64,000 bases of DNA from Novosphingobium sp. (GCF_030699305.1 NZ_JAUYNB010000010.1:310001-374000); one strand, 5' to 3'. Shown: positions 1 to 8,938, counted from the stretch's first letter. A program made the numbers and translations. The notes: a model not told the origin generated them from the letters alone.

Positions 1-386
1 ACGTTGCTGTCAGCGGCCGAAGCGGTCGGCCCGCCATCGGTGCCGACATCGACGCGGCCCGGCATCTGGTAAAGCAGGCCCGGCAGCTTGGTGAGGGTGA
101 TCGACCGGTTGACCCGCGCAGGCAGGCTGCACACGCGCCAGGTTCCGGTCGGGCCGGTGATCGTGCCGGCATCGGTCAGGCCCTGCGGGTCGGCGATGGT
201 CGGGCAGCCGGACGCGGGCGTCACGGTGCCGCCGGTTGGCGTCGGGGTGGGCGTGGGGGTCGGCGTGGGAGCCGGGGTGATGATGACGTTGCCGCCAGTG
301 CCGGGCGAAGCGATGTCGCTCGGACCGCAACCAGCGAGCGCCACTGCGCTACAGCCGACCAGGAACAAGCCTTGGATGTTCTTCAC
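1..386 (-). CDS. Putative lipoprotein, 5' part only
   Basis: Partial gene running off the window start, 128 codons visible. It begins with GTG at 386, preceded by an AAGGGGA ribosome binding site. The N-terminus is a lipoprotein signal: a short basic start (VKNIQG), a hydrophobic stretch and a lipobox VALAGC with Cys near residue 20, so the product is probably lipid-anchored. Next comes a low-complexity linker with about seven Thr-Pro dipeptides, then a Cys-containing domain beginning near CPTIADPQGL and running into GRVDVGTDGG. I recall similar sphingomonad surface lipoproteins with a Thr-Pro linker and this kind of domain but cannot name a function. The gene is transcribed away from the type IV secretion cluster and is probably unrelated to it. 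Confidence 0.7.
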   Translation of the reverse strand, partial: MKNIQGLFLVGCSAVALAGCGPSDIASPGTGGNVIITPAPTPTPTPTPTPTGGTVTPASGCPTIADPQGLTDAGTITGPTGTWRVCSLPARVNRSITLTKLPGLLYQMPGRVDVGTDGGPTASAADSN

Positions 387-678
387 GATAGGTCCCCTTG
401 GGTAAATTCGAGCGACGCGACCGAGTGTGCCGTCGCGACTCGCCAACTAGGGAACCGAGGTGACAGTTTGTTTGCGATTTCTTGACGAAGAATCTATCAA
501 ACGTGCGACGGAAACGTGACACGCCGTCACACTTCTGCAATTCGAATCAGCCGGTTGCCTGATCCGAACTGCCGAAATCCGGTTTATTGCGCTTTTATGA
601 CAATTGCGGATTTTTTTTGCACCGCTGCCGGGTTGCCCATACCTTCGCTTCAACAACGTAAAAAAGTGGAGAGATGTC
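387..678. other. Divergent intergenic region with a small inverted repeat
   Basis: About 290 bases between the leftward lipoprotein gene and the rightward TPR gene, visibly AT-richer than its flanks. It should hold both promoters, but I could not pick clear -35/-10 pairs. GTGAC-N5-GTCAC at 516-530 is a perfect 5-base palindrome. It resembles a CRP/FNR-type site but the spacing is one base off. A T8 run lies near 611-619. No coding potential seen. Confidence 0.35.
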
Positions 679-1056
679 ATGGCCCAAACCCTTATCCTCG
701 CAGTCCTGCTCGCGGCCCAGTCGGCTGCTCCCGCCGTGCTGGTCGAAGCGCGCGGTGGTGACCGGGTGGACGTTGGCTACAGCGAACTCGCCGCCGGTCA
801 GCCGCAAGCCGCGATTGAGCGGATTCAGGCGAATCGTGAACTCGATGCCAACGATCCGGCCGCGCTGATCAACCTGGGCGCGGCGCACGCGCGGATGGGC
901 GAAGTGGCCGATGCCCGCGCGTTCCTGTCCGCCGCAATCGCCAGCCCGGACCGCTATGACCTGGAACTGGCCGATGGCCGCTGGATGGACTCCCGCCGCG
1001 CCGCACGGATGGCGATGGGGATGTTGCAAGAAGGCAAGACGCTGGCAGTTCGGTGA
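679..1056 (+). CDS. Small secreted TPR-like protein
   Basis: A 125-residue protein. I chose ATG 679 rather than the longer in-frame start at 604 because a GGAGAG motif lies just upstream and the protein then begins with a signal peptide (MAQTLILAVLLAAQSAAPAV). Mature residues about 35-100 look like one or two tetratricopeptide-type helix pairs (AAGQPQAAIERIQANREL, then AALINLGAAHARMGEVADAR). Such short periplasmic repeat proteins usually act as protein-binding scaffolds, and no enzymatic motif is visible. It lies 142 bases upstream of the virB-like operon in the same direction. A link to secretion is possible but unsupported. Confidence 0.65.
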   Translation: MAQTLILAVLLAAQSAAPAVLVEARGGDRVDVGYSELAAGQPQAAIERIQANRELDANDPAALINLGAAHARMGEVADARAFLSAAIASPDRYDLELADGRWMDSRRAARMAMGMLQEGKTLAVR

Positions 1057-1198
1057 CAATCAGCCGCAACCGGCGTTTCGCGCGCTCGCGCGCACGGACA
1101 CTATAGTTGGCCATTCAGTTCGCATTCTTGTCGGCATGACGAGAGTTCGTCACAGAGCTGTCATGTAAAAAGCGCATTGCGCCCGCAAGGAGGGCGTA

Positions 1199-1816
1199 AT
1201 GCTGCACAATTCGCCGATTCGAGTACTGTTGGCCGGAATGGTTGCTGCGTGGGCTGTTGCCCCGGCATCCGTCCGTGCCGACGTGCTGGAGATCGGCGGT
1301 GACGGGCATAGCTGGGTTGCGGGTGGTCCCCGCGTGCCTGCGCCCGTTACGTATGCCGCATCTGCCGCGCCCATGGATGGCCCGGCCGCAGCGCAGGCTT
1401 CTCTCACCGAAGTCGATGCCGCTGCCGGTCCGCAGGACTGGCGCGGGCGCGTGGCGGAACTTGCCGCCAAGTATGATATCAGCCCGGCCCTGCTGGAAGC
1501 GGTGGTCTGGCAGGAAAGCCGCTGGCGCACCGAGGCGGTTTCGCCCGTCGGCGCGCGCGGGCTGGCCCAGTTGATGCCGGGGACGGCGCGCGATCTGGGC
1601 GTCAATCCCCACAACCCCAATGCCAACCTGGAAGGCGGCGCACGCTATTTGCGGATGCAGCTCGATGCGTTCGGCGGCGACGTGGAAAAGGCGCTGGCCG
1701 CCTATAACGCCGGGCCGGGCCGTGTGCAGGCCGCCGGGGGAATCCCCGCCATTCGTGAAACCCGGGAATATGTCGCTGCGATTCTGGCGCGCCTGTCCCA
1801 ACCTGTCCGGAGATGA
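1199..1816 (+). CDS. virB1: VirB1-like lytic transglycosylase
   Basis: A 205-residue protein starting at ATG 1199, six bases after a strong AAGGAGG site. An N-terminal signal peptide is followed by a variable linker to about residue 80 and then a soluble lytic transglycosylase (SLT, GH23) domain. Visible family motifs are the catalytic-Glu region AVVWQESRW, GARGLAQLMPGTA, and the AAYNAGPGRV block. Enzymes of this family cut the peptidoglycan glycan strand and open the wall for assembly of a trans-envelope machine. It is the first gene of the virB-like operon, the usual VirB1 position. Its stop lies in the start region of virB2. A general housekeeping transglycosylase is the alternative, but context favours VirB1. 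Confidence 0.88.
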   Translation: MLHNSPIRVLLAGMVAAWAVAPASVRADVLEIGGDGHSWVAGGPRVPAPVTYAASAAPMDGPAAAQASLTEVDAAAGPQDWRGRVAELAAKYDISPALLEAVVWQESRWRTEAVSPVGARGLAQLMPGTARDLGVNPHNPNANLEGGARYLRMQLDAFGGDVEKALAAYNAGPGRVQAAGGIPAIRETREYVAAILARLSQPVRR

Positions 1817-1821
1817 TTGTC

Positions 1822-2127
1822 ATGCGTTCGCTGCGCACCCTGTTTTCCGCCGCCCTGCTTGCTCTTGTGCCGCAAACCGCCTTTGCCCAAACCGCCAACC
1901 CGGCCGGGTCTGGCCCGATCGTGGCCGCGCTTGGCTGGTTGCAGGGCACGCTGCTGGGCAATGTCGCCACTGCTGTCGCGGTGATGGCGGTCGCCGCCGT
2001 GGGCTTCATGATGCTGACGGGGCGGATGAACTGGCGCTTCGGCGCGACCGTGATCATCGGCACGTTTATCCTGTTCGGTGCAGGCGCAATCGTTTCGGGC
2101 ATCCAGTCCGCCGCGATGGCGGGCTGA
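1822..2127 (+). CDS. virB2: VirB2-like pilin subunit
   Basis: A 101-residue TrbC/VirB2-family prepilin. A long signal sequence ends in PQTAFA, followed by a short mature region with two hydrophobic segments (around residues 45-70 and 75-95), the typical layout of a type IV secretion major pilin. ATG 1813 overlaps the virB1 stop, but GGAG at 1809-1812 is properly spaced only for ATG 1822, so I prefer 1822. The small size, hydrophobicity and position directly before virB3 and virB4 support the call more than residue-level conservation, which is weak in this family. Mature subunits would form the pilus or the inner-membrane pilin pool. Confidence 0.82.
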   Translation: MRSLRTLFSAALLALVPQTAFAQTANPAGSGPIVAALGWLQGTLLGNVATAVAVMAVAAVGFMMLTGRMNWRFGATVIIGTFILFGAGAIVSGIQSAAMAG

Positions 2128-2133
2128 CCGGCG

Positions 2134-2415
2134 ATGGAACTCGCCCGCTTTCCGGTCCACCGGGCGCTGACCCGGCCGCAGATGTTCGCGGGCGTGACCT
2201 ACAGCTTCTTCATCATCAACGCGGCGGTCACGACCGAGTTGTTCCTGATCACCAAAAGCTTTCTAGCGCTGCCCGCCGCCGCGCTGATCCACGGGATCGG
2301 CTATCTGGCGTGCCTGCGCGAACCCCGCGTGTTCGATCTGTGGATCACCAAGGTCAGCCGCTGCCCGCGCGTGCGCAACTGGCAGCGCTGGGGCTGCAAT
2401 TCCTACGCGCCATGA
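2134..2415 (+). CDS. virB3: VirB3-like inner-membrane protein
   Basis: A 93-residue protein beginning MELARFPVHRALTRPQMF, a typical VirB3 opening (short basic amphipathic segment, then hydrophobic helices around residues 22-65). VirB3 proteins sit in the inner membrane, associate with the VirB4 ATPase and are needed for pilus assembly. Six bases separate it from virB2 and thirteen from virB4. The order B2-B3-B4 is diagnostic for type IV secretion operons. The C-terminus WQRWGCNSYAP has no motif I recognise. Confidence 0.85.
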   Translation: MELARFPVHRALTRPQMFAGVTYSFFIINAAVTTELFLITKSFLALPAAALIHGIGYLACLREPRVFDLWITKVSRCPRVRNWQRWGCNSYAP

Positions 2416-2428
2416 AGGACGGGCGATA

Positions 2429-4849
2429 ATGGGTATCTTTTCCGGCAAGGCCGAATCCATCGCCAGCTGGGGCCGCAAGGAGGCTCTGGTGGGCGACCGG
2501 CTGCCCTATCTGCGGCTGATCGACGACAACATCGTGCTGCTGCGCGACGGATCGGTCATGCTGTCGCTGCTGGTGCCGGGGCTGAGCTTTGAAACGGCGG
2601 ACAGCGATGAACTGAACGCCCATGCCGCCACCCGTGAAGTGCTGCTGCGCAGTGCGCTTGATGCGCGGTTCGTGCTCTATCATCACGTTGTGCGCCGCCG
2701 GGTCCATGTGGAACTCGACGCGCAGTTCGATGATCCCATCGCCGCGCATATCGACGCGCGCTGGCGCGCCAAGCTGGCGGGTGGGGCGCTGTTCGTGAAC
2801 GACCAGTTCGTCACGCTGGTGCGTCGTCCCGCGCGCGGCAAGGCCGGCTGGCCGGAACGGATCGGCCGGATGTTCAAGCAGCGCGGCGCGGACGGGGTCG
2901 AACCCGATCCGGCGGACCTGCGTTCACTGCGGGCGGCTGCGGGCGCAATGGCGGCCTCACTCGGCAGCTATGGCGCGCGGTTGCTGGGCGATTATGACGG
3001 TGCGGGCGGGCGGTGCAGCGAAGTGCTGGAACTGCTCTCCGCGCTGACCAACGGCGAAATGCGCCCGGTGCGCAAGCCCGCAGAAGATACCGATCTGGGG
3101 CGGATGCTGCCGTACAAGCGGATCAATTTCGGCCTCGATGCGCTGGAACAGCGCGGCGCGGGCGATGCCAGCTTTGCCGCGATGATCAGCCTGAAGGACT
3201 ATCCCGACAGCACCGGCCCCGGCCTGACCGACGCGCTGCTGCGCCTGCCGTGCGAACTGGTGCTGACCGAAAGCTATGCCCCCGCTGACCGGCAGGTCGC
3301 GCGCGAACGGATTGATCTGGCCATCCGCCGCCTGCGCTCGGCGGACGAGGAAGCGATGGCTGAACGCCGCGAGATGCAGGCCGCGCGTGATGCGCTGGGC
3401 GTCGGTGCGGTCGGCTTTGGCGATCATCACCTGGCGGTGCTGGTCCGCAGTGACCGGCTGGAAACGCTGGACGAAACCGCCGCCGCCTGCGCCGCCGCGC
3501 TGGCCGATGCCGGGGCCGTCGCGGTGCGCGAGGACGTGAACCTTGAGCCGTGCTTCTGGGGCCAGTTCCCCGGCAATGAGGATCTGGTGGTCCGCCGCGC
3601 GCTGATTTCCAGCGCCAACATGGCCTGTTTCGGCTCGCTCCACGGCCATGCGCTGGGGCAGGCCAGCGGGAACCACTGGGGCGAGGCGGTGACGCTGCTC
3701 CAGACCACCAGTTCCACGCCGTTTTTCTTCAATTTCCACAACGGCGATCTCGGCAATTTCTCGATCATCGGCCCGTCGGGTTCGGGCAAGACCGTGGTGA
3801 TGAACTTCCTCGCCGCACAGGCGCAGAAATTTTCCCCCCGCACCATCCTGTTCGACAAGGATCGCGGCGCCGAAGTGTTCGTGCGCGGGATCGGCGGGCG
3901 CTACAGCCGGATCGCGGCGGGCAGCCCCAGCGGGTTCAATCCGCTCGCGCTGGCGGATTCGCCGCTCAACCGCGCGTTCCTGCGTGACTGGCTGGGGGTG
4001 CTGCTGGGCGCGTCCGGGCCGGAAGAACTGGCAACGATCAGCGCGGCGGTCGATGCCGCCTATGCCAACGATCCGGCGCTGCGCCGCCTCAGCCATTTCC
4101 GCGAACTGCTGGCCGGCACCCGCCGCCCGCAGCCGGGCGATCTCGCCAGCCGGCTGGACGCGTGGATCGGCAGCGGTGAGCATGGCTGGCTGTTCGACAA
4201 CGCCGATGACCGGCTGGACCTGTCGGCCCGCACGCTGGGCTTTGACATGACCGCGCTGCTGGAAACCCCGCGCCTGCGCACTCCGGTGATGATGTACCTG
4301 TTCCACCGGATCGAGGAACGGCTGGACGGCGAACCGACGATCATCCTGATCGATGAAGGCTGGAAGGCGCTCGACGACGAAGTTTTCGCCGCGCGCATCC
4401 GCGACTGGCTGAAGACCCTGCGCAAGCGCAACGCGCTGGTCGGGTTCGCCACGCAAAGCGCGCGCGATGCGCTCGACAGCCGGATTTCGACCGCGCTGGT
4501 CGAACAGACCGCGACGATGATCTTCATGCCCAATGCCCGCGCCCGGGCAGAGGATTACTGCGAAGGCTTTGGCCTGACCGCGCACGAGCTGGACCTGATC
4601 CGCACCCTGCCCGCGCACAGCCGCTGCTTCCTGATCCGCCAGCCCGACGCCTCGGTCGTTGTGCGGCTGGACCTGTCGGGGATGCCTGAAGTGCTCACGC
4701 TGTTGTCGGGCCGTGAAAGCACGGTGCGGCGGCTCGATACTCTGCGCGCCGAATATGGCGATGCGCCAGCCGCATGGTATCCGGCGCTGACGGGGGAGCT
4801 GTGGCCGGGTGAAACGCAGGCCGAAATGTGGACCGAGGCCGCCGAATGA
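2429..4849 (+). CDS. virB4: VirB4-like type IV secretion ATPase
   Basis: An 806-residue protein, the usual VirB4/TrbE length. The N-terminal half (about 1-420) is the CagE/TrbE/VirB domain. The C-terminal half is a RecA-like ATPase with Walker A GPSGSGKT near residue 447 and a Walker B-like IILIDEGWKALDD near 637. VirB4 energises pilin dislocation and substrate transfer at the inner membrane. Walker A is intact, so the ATPase should be active. The stop overlaps the virB6 start in an ATGA, indicating translational coupling. It is the largest and most confidently identified protein of the cluster. Confidence 0.95.
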   Translation: MGIFSGKAESIASWGRKEALVGDRLPYLRLIDDNIVLLRDGSVMLSLLVPGLSFETADSDELNAHAATREVLLRSALDARFVLYHHVVRRRVHVELDAQFDDPIAAHIDARWRAKLAGGALFVNDQFVTLVRRPARGKAGWPERIGRMFKQRGADGVEPDPADLRSLRAAAGAMAASLGSYGARLLGDYDGAGGRCSEVLELLSALTNGEMRPVRKPAEDTDLGRMLPYKRINFGLDALEQRGAGDASFAAMISLKDYPDSTGPGLTDALLRLPCELVLTESYAPADRQVARERIDLAIRRLRSADEEAMAERREMQAARDALGVGAVGFGDHHLAVLVRSDRLETLDETAAACAAALADAGAVAVREDVNLEPCFWGQFPGNEDLVVRRALISSANMACFGSLHGHALGQASGNHWGEAVTLLQTTSSTPFFFNFHNGDLGNFSIIGPSGSGKTVVMNFLAAQAQKFSPRTILFDKDRGAEVFVRGIGGRYSRIAAGSPSGFNPLALADSPLNRAFLRDWLGVLLGASGPEELATISAAVDAAYANDPALRRLSHFRELLAGTRRPQPGDLASRLDAWIGSGEHGWLFDNADDRLDLSARTLGFDMTALLETPRLRTPVMMYLFHRIEERLDGEPTIILIDEGWKALDDEVFAARIRDWLKTLRKRNALVGFATQSARDALDSRISTALVEQTATMIFMPNARARAEDYCEGFGLTAHELDLIRTLPAHSRCFLIRQPDASVVVRLDLSGMPEVLTLLSGRESTVRRLDTLRAEYGDAPAAWYPALTGELWPGETQAEMWTEAAE

Positions 4850-6045
4850 GCGCCTGCGAACAGCTGTCCGCCAACGCCGCCGCCGGGGTTGCCCCGGCGC
4901 TGCGGGCGGTCGATTGCCTCGCCAGCGAAACCACGGCGGCGGCATTCGGGCGGCTGTTTGGCGGCGACGGCGCGCTGGTTCCGGCGCTGACGATCCTGCT
5001 GACGCTGTATATCGCGTTCTTCGCGGTTTCGCTGTTGACCGGGCGCAGCCGGATCGGCATTTCCGCGCTGACCCCGCGGATGATGACACTGGGGCTGGTG
5101 CTGACCTTCGCGACCAGCTGGGTCGCCTATCAAAGCGTGGTCTGGAACCTGGCGATTGGTGCGCCGGACCAGATCGCCAGCGTGCTGACCGGAGCGAAAG
5201 GCTCTGCCACACAGATCTTCGCCGACCGGATCGACATGATTTTCGCCGCCATCGCCGAAGTCGCCCAGCCCGGCGCGACCAATGGCGAAAGCAGCGGGCA
5301 GGGGGCGGGCAGCAGCTTTACCCCTGGCAACCTGATGTGGCTGGGCGCGCTGCTCCTGCTGCTCGGCACGGTCGGCGTGCTGGTGACGGCGCGGATCGCG
5401 CTGGCGGTGCTGCTGGCGGTTGGCCCGGTGTTCGTGGTGTTCGCGCTGTTCGGCGGCACGCGCGGCCTGACCGCCGGATGGCTGCGCGGGGTGGTGCTGA
5501 CCGCCGTGACACCGCTGTTCGTGGTGACCGGCGGCGGGATCGTAATGGAATTGCTGATCCCGATTGTTGCCGCCTTGCGCTCGGCCGAAGGCGGGGTCGA
5601 TGGCCGCGCCGCGCTGGCGCTGTTCATGATCGCGGCGGTTCACGTCGCGTTGATGGCGATGGTGCTGAAAGTGGCCGGTTCGGTCGTGTCCGGCTGGCAG
5701 GTGTTCGGGCTGGCCAAGGCCGATCCGGCGGAAAGCAACGATGCCGCCGTGGCCGCTGCCGCATCGGCCGGCGCTGCTGCCGCCGCGCCGGCCCAGCCGC
5801 TGGCCTCATCGTCCGCTTCGGCCCGCCGCCCGGCACTGGTTGCCGCTCCGGTGATGACCGCCGATGGCGCCGCCGCCCCGGCCAGCACATCCGGCCATGG
5901 CCGCACCAGCCGTACGGTCGTCAACCAGATCGCCGCCCCCGCAGGCGGCGCAGTTTTGCCACCGCTGTCCAATCGCCGCGCGCGCGGGATTGGCAGCCGG
6001 TTTCGTTCCCAGCCGAGCAACCCCGTTCGGGAGATGATTCGATGA
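4846..6045 (+). CDS. virB6: VirB6-like polytopic channel protein
   Basis: A 399-residue TrbL/VirB6-family inner-membrane protein. ATG 4846 overlaps the virB4 stop. Several strongly hydrophobic segments are visible between about residues 45 and 290 (for example LTILLTLYIAFFAVSLLTG, then a run of helices in 160-285). The last ~110 residues are a soluble tail rich in Ala, Ser and Pro, longer than in short VirB6 proteins, and end in VREMIR. VirB6 is thought to line the inner-membrane channel. The gene overlaps virB9 by four bases. Most related operons carry virB8 or virB5 around here, and none is present. Confidence 0.85.
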   Translation: MSACEQLSANAAAGVAPALRAVDCLASETTAAAFGRLFGGDGALVPALTILLTLYIAFFAVSLLTGRSRIGISALTPRMMTLGLVLTFATSWVAYQSVVWNLAIGAPDQIASVLTGAKGSATQIFADRIDMIFAAIAEVAQPGATNGESSGQGAGSSFTPGNLMWLGALLLLLGTVGVLVTARIALAVLLAVGPVFVVFALFGGTRGLTAGWLRGVVLTAVTPLFVVTGGGIVMELLIPIVAALRSAEGGVDGRAALALFMIAAVHVALMAMVLKVAGSVVSGWQVFGLAKADPAESNDAAVAAAASAGAAAAAPAQPLASSSASARRPALVAAPVMTADGAAAPASTSGHGRTSRTVVNQIAAPAGGAVLPPLSNRRARGIGSRFRSQPSNPVREMIR

Positions 6046-6833
6046 TCCGCATACCGCTGCTGACCGCTGCCTTGCTGGCGGCCACGGCCACGCCGCTCGT
6101 GGCGAAAGACGCCCGCCTCGCCACGCGCCTGTTCAATCCGGACGAAGTGGTCCGGGTCGAGGGCAAGATGGGCGTCCAGGCCTCGATCGCCTTTGCCGAG
6201 GATGAGCGGATCGAGAACGTCGCGATCGGCGATTCGAACAGCTGGCAGGTCACCCCCAACAAGCGCGCGAACCTGCTGTTCGTGAAGCCGCTGGCGGCCA
6301 AGGCCCAGACCAACATGACGGTGGTGACCGATCAGCGGACCTATTTCTTCGATCTGGTGGCAGGCGCCGCTGGCGCACCGCTTTACGTGCTGCGCTTTAC
6401 CTATCCCGATGCGCCGAAGCCCGTGCAGACCGCTACTGCCCCCGCTTTGACAACCGAGGAATCGCAAATGATCGCCGCCAAGGGCGCTGATGTGCCGGTC
6501 GATCCGGCGGTGCTCAACTTTGCCTGGCGCAGCAAGGGCAAGGCCGCGCTGCTGCCCGCCCGCGTCTATGACGATGGCATGGCGACGTACCTGCAATGGT
6601 CCGCCAGCACGCCGATCCCCGCGATCCAGATCCGCGACGAAGCGGGTACCGAAGGCCCGGTAAACTTCGCCGTGCGCGGCGATGTGATCGTGATCGACGG
6701 GGTGCCGGGACTGATCGTGCTGCGTTCGGGCAAGGACTTTGCCACCATTGAAAACGCCGGTCCGCCGCGCAAGCAGGCTGCGCTGGCCGCCCTGCCGTCC
6801 GCGCCTGCGCCCGTGCCGGCAAAGGAGCAGTAA
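6042..6833 (+). CDS. virB9: VirB9-like core complex protein
   Basis: A 263-residue protein of the VirB9/CagX/TrbG family, starting at ATG 6042 in an ATGA overlap with virB6. A signal peptide (MIRIPLLTAALLAATATPLVA) precedes an N-terminal beta domain around residues 25-125 (VRVEGKMGVQASIAF, NLLFVKPLAAKAQTNMTVVT) and a C-terminal domain with VYDDGMATYLQW, a family hallmark around residue 180. VirB9 forms the outer-membrane core ring with VirB10 and, in classical systems, the lipoprotein VirB7. No VirB7-like lipoprotein is visible next to it. The last ~25 residues are Ala/Pro-rich. Confidence 0.92.
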   Translation: MIRIPLLTAALLAATATPLVAKDARLATRLFNPDEVVRVEGKMGVQASIAFAEDERIENVAIGDSNSWQVTPNKRANLLFVKPLAAKAQTNMTVVTDQRTYFFDLVAGAAGAPLYVLRFTYPDAPKPVQTATAPALTTEESQMIAAKGADVPVDPAVLNFAWRSKGKAALLPARVYDDGMATYLQWSASTPIPAIQIRDEAGTEGPVNFAVRGDVIVIDGVPGLIVLRSGKDFATIENAGPPRKQAALAALPSAPAPVPAKEQ

Positions 6834-6836
6834 GCC

Positions 6837-7946
6837 ATGCGCACCAACCGCCTTCCCGAACGGATTGCCCCGCAGGACAACCATGACCCGCGCGAAGGGC
6901 AGGGGGCGCAGATCATCGATCTCACCACCCGCAACGTCCTGCCCGCCGTCACCCAGCGCAAACCGCGCGGTGAAGGGCTGGGGATGCTGGCCGGGGTAAC
7001 GCTGGTCGCGGTGCTGGGCGGGGTGACGCTGTGGAGCATGGATGCTGCGCGCACCGGCCAGCAGCAACCGCCCGCGCAGGCCGCTGCCCCTGCCGCCGCG
7101 CCGCCGGTTGACGCCGCCCCGGCGGTTCCGGCTGAGGCGATGACCCCGCAGGGCAACCCCAATCTGGCCGCGCCGCCGCAGCAGGCCGTGCTCGCCGCTC
7201 CGCCGCAGGGCGCCGTCATGACGGCCCCCGCCAGCAACCCGGCAGCATCGCCGACAGTCGTGTTCGATGCCAGCGCGCTGCCGATGGCGATGGGTGCGCC
7301 GATCGCCCCGATTGGCGCGCCCGCTGGCGGTACCGGTACCGGCGCGGATGATTTCGCCACCCGCATCGGCGGGGTCGGCGGGACGACGGCGACTGCCGCC
7401 GCCAGTTTCGATCCCAAGACCACCGTCACGCAGGGCACGCTGATTCCCGCCGTGCTGGAAACCGCGATTGATACTGACGTGCCGGGCTATGTCCGCGCGG
7501 TCGTGTCGGTCGATGTCCGCTCGTTCGATGGCAGCCGCGTGCTGGTCCCGCGCTCCTCGCGGCTGATCGGGCAATACAAGAGCGGGCTGCAGGCGGGTCA
7601 AAAGCGCGCCTATGTCATCTGGACGCGGCTGATCCGGCCCGATGGCGTGTCGGTCAACATTGCCTCGCCAGCCGTCGGCTTCGCCGGGGAAACCGGGCTG
7701 GCGGGCAAGGTCAACACGCACTTTTTCGAACGGTTCGGTTCGGCCATGCTGCTGTCGGTGGTCGGCGGGCTGTCGGCGCTGGGCGGCAACGCCGGGGTGA
7801 TTATCGCCGGGGGCGGGCAATCCGCTGCCGCTGCTGCGGTCGGCCAATCCGGCCAGATCGGCCCGACCGTGCGCGTGCGGCAGGGCCAGCCGATCCGGGT
7901 GTTCACCGCCCGTGACCTCGACTTTTCGCGGGTCAGCACACAATGA
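6837..7946 (+). CDS. virB10: VirB10-like envelope-spanning core protein
   Basis: A 369-residue VirB10/TrbI-family protein, three bases after virB9. A cytoplasmic N-terminus (about 1-45) is followed by one transmembrane helix around GMLAGVTLVAVLGGVTLW (about 48-66), a Pro/Ala-rich periplasmic spacer to about 150, then the TrbI beta-barrel domain. Family signatures include TLIPAVLETAIDTDVPG and VSVDVRSFDGSRVLVPRSS. VirB10 spans both membranes and transmits ATP-driven changes to the outer-membrane pore. Its stop overlaps virB11 in an ATGA. All expected domains are present, so it should work if partners are supplied. Confidence 0.94.
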   Translation: MRTNRLPERIAPQDNHDPREGQGAQIIDLTTRNVLPAVTQRKPRGEGLGMLAGVTLVAVLGGVTLWSMDAARTGQQQPPAQAAAPAAAPPVDAAPAVPAEAMTPQGNPNLAAPPQQAVLAAPPQGAVMTAPASNPAASPTVVFDASALPMAMGAPIAPIGAPAGGTGTGADDFATRIGGVGGTTATAAASFDPKTTVTQGTLIPAVLETAIDTDVPGYVRAVVSVDVRSFDGSRVLVPRSSRLIGQYKSGLQAGQKRAYVIWTRLIRPDGVSVNIASPAVGFAGETGLAGKVNTHFFERFGSAMLLSVVGGLSALGGNAGVIIAGGGQSAAAAAVGQSGQIGPTVRVRQGQPIRVFTARDLDFSRVSTQ

Positions 7947-8938
7947 GCAGCGCCCCGCTGGTGCTGCCGGTTGCCGCGCCCGCGCCGCCGCGCAGCGTCT
8001 ATCTCGATGCCTATCTCGCCCCGTTCCGCCCCTGGCTGGAACGCGAAACGGTGACCGAACTGCTGGTCAACGCGCCGGGCGAGTTATGGGTCGAAGACGC
8101 CGAGCAAGCGGGGATGCAGCGGATCGCGCTGCCGGAGGTCACCGACCAGCTGCTCCAGCGGCTGGCCGAACAGGTCGCGCGCGTCAGCCATCAGGGGATC
8201 AACCGCGAACATCCGCTGCTCGCCGCGACCCTGCCCGATGGCGCGCGCATCCAGCTCTGCGGCCCGCCAGCCACGCGCCAGCACTGGACCATGGCGATCC
8301 GCCGCCACCGCCTGCTGGATCTGCCGCTTGATGCCTATGATCGCGGCCCGATCACGCCCGCGCCCGAAACCCCCACGCCCGATCCACTGGCCGAGCCGAT
8401 TGCCTATTTGCGCGATGCCGTGCGCCGCCGCCGGACGATCCTGATCGCGGGCGGCACATCCACGGGCAAGACCACGTTCCTCAATGCGATGCTGCGCGAA
8501 ATCCCGGAGCATGAACGCGTCGTGCTGGTGGAAGATACCGCCGAACTGCGCCTCCCCGGTGCCAATGGCGTCGGCCTGATTGCGGTGAAGGGCGAACTGG
8601 GTGAGGCGAAGGTTTCGGCCAATGACCTGCTGCAAGCCGCGCTGCGGCTGCGGCCCGACCGGATCGTGCTGGGCGAACTTCGGGGCACCGAAACGGTCAG
8701 CTTCCTGCGCGCGATCAACACCGGGCATCCGGGCTCGTTCTCGACCGTCCACGCCAACACCCCGCGCGGCGCGCTGGAACAGATCGCGCTGATGGCGATG
8801 CAGACCGGGATCGGCCTGACCCGCGCCGAAACGCTGGAATATGCCGCATCGGTGATCGACATCGTCGTCCAGCTGGATCGGCAGGGCGGCCAGCGCGGGA
8901 TCGCCGCCATCGCGGAATCGCGCAGCTTGCTGGGGTAA
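7943..8938 (+). CDS. virB11: VirB11-like hexameric ATPase
   Basis: A 331-residue member of the VirB11/GspE secretion ATPase family. The N-terminal domain covers about residues 1-150. The C-terminal RecA domain has Walker A GGTSTGKT near 169, an Asp-box region VVLVEDTAEL, Walker B-like RPDRIVLGELRG and the His box GHPGSFSTVHANTP. VirB11 hexamers at the cytoplasmic face switch the machine between pilus assembly and transfer. It ends the operon. The coupling ATPase VirD4, which would bring substrates in, is not found downstream or anywhere in the window. Confidence 0.95.
   Translation: MSSAPLVLPVAAPAPPRSVYLDAYLAPFRPWLERETVTELLVNAPGELWVEDAEQAGMQRIALPEVTDQLLQRLAEQVARVSHQGINREHPLLAATLPDGARIQLCGPPATRQHWTMAIRRHRLLDLPLDAYDRGPITPAPETPTPDPLAEPIAYLRDAVRRRRTILIAGGTSTGKTTFLNAMLREIPEHERVVLVEDTAELRLPGANGVGLIAVKGELGEAKVSANDLLQAALRLRPDRIVLGELRGTETVSFLRAINTGHPGSFSTVHANTPRGALEQIALMAMQTGIGLTRAETLEYAASVIDIVVQLDRQGGQRGIAAIAESRSLLG

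Noticed and set aside
2957..5212. 751-codon minus-strand frame across virB4
   Set aside because: Shadow of the high-GC virB4 gene; no family motif and Arg/Gln/His-rich composition.
6033..6060. Possible hidden virB8 between virB6 and virB9
   Set aside because: The two genes overlap by four bases and no other frame near here encodes a VirB8-like protein.
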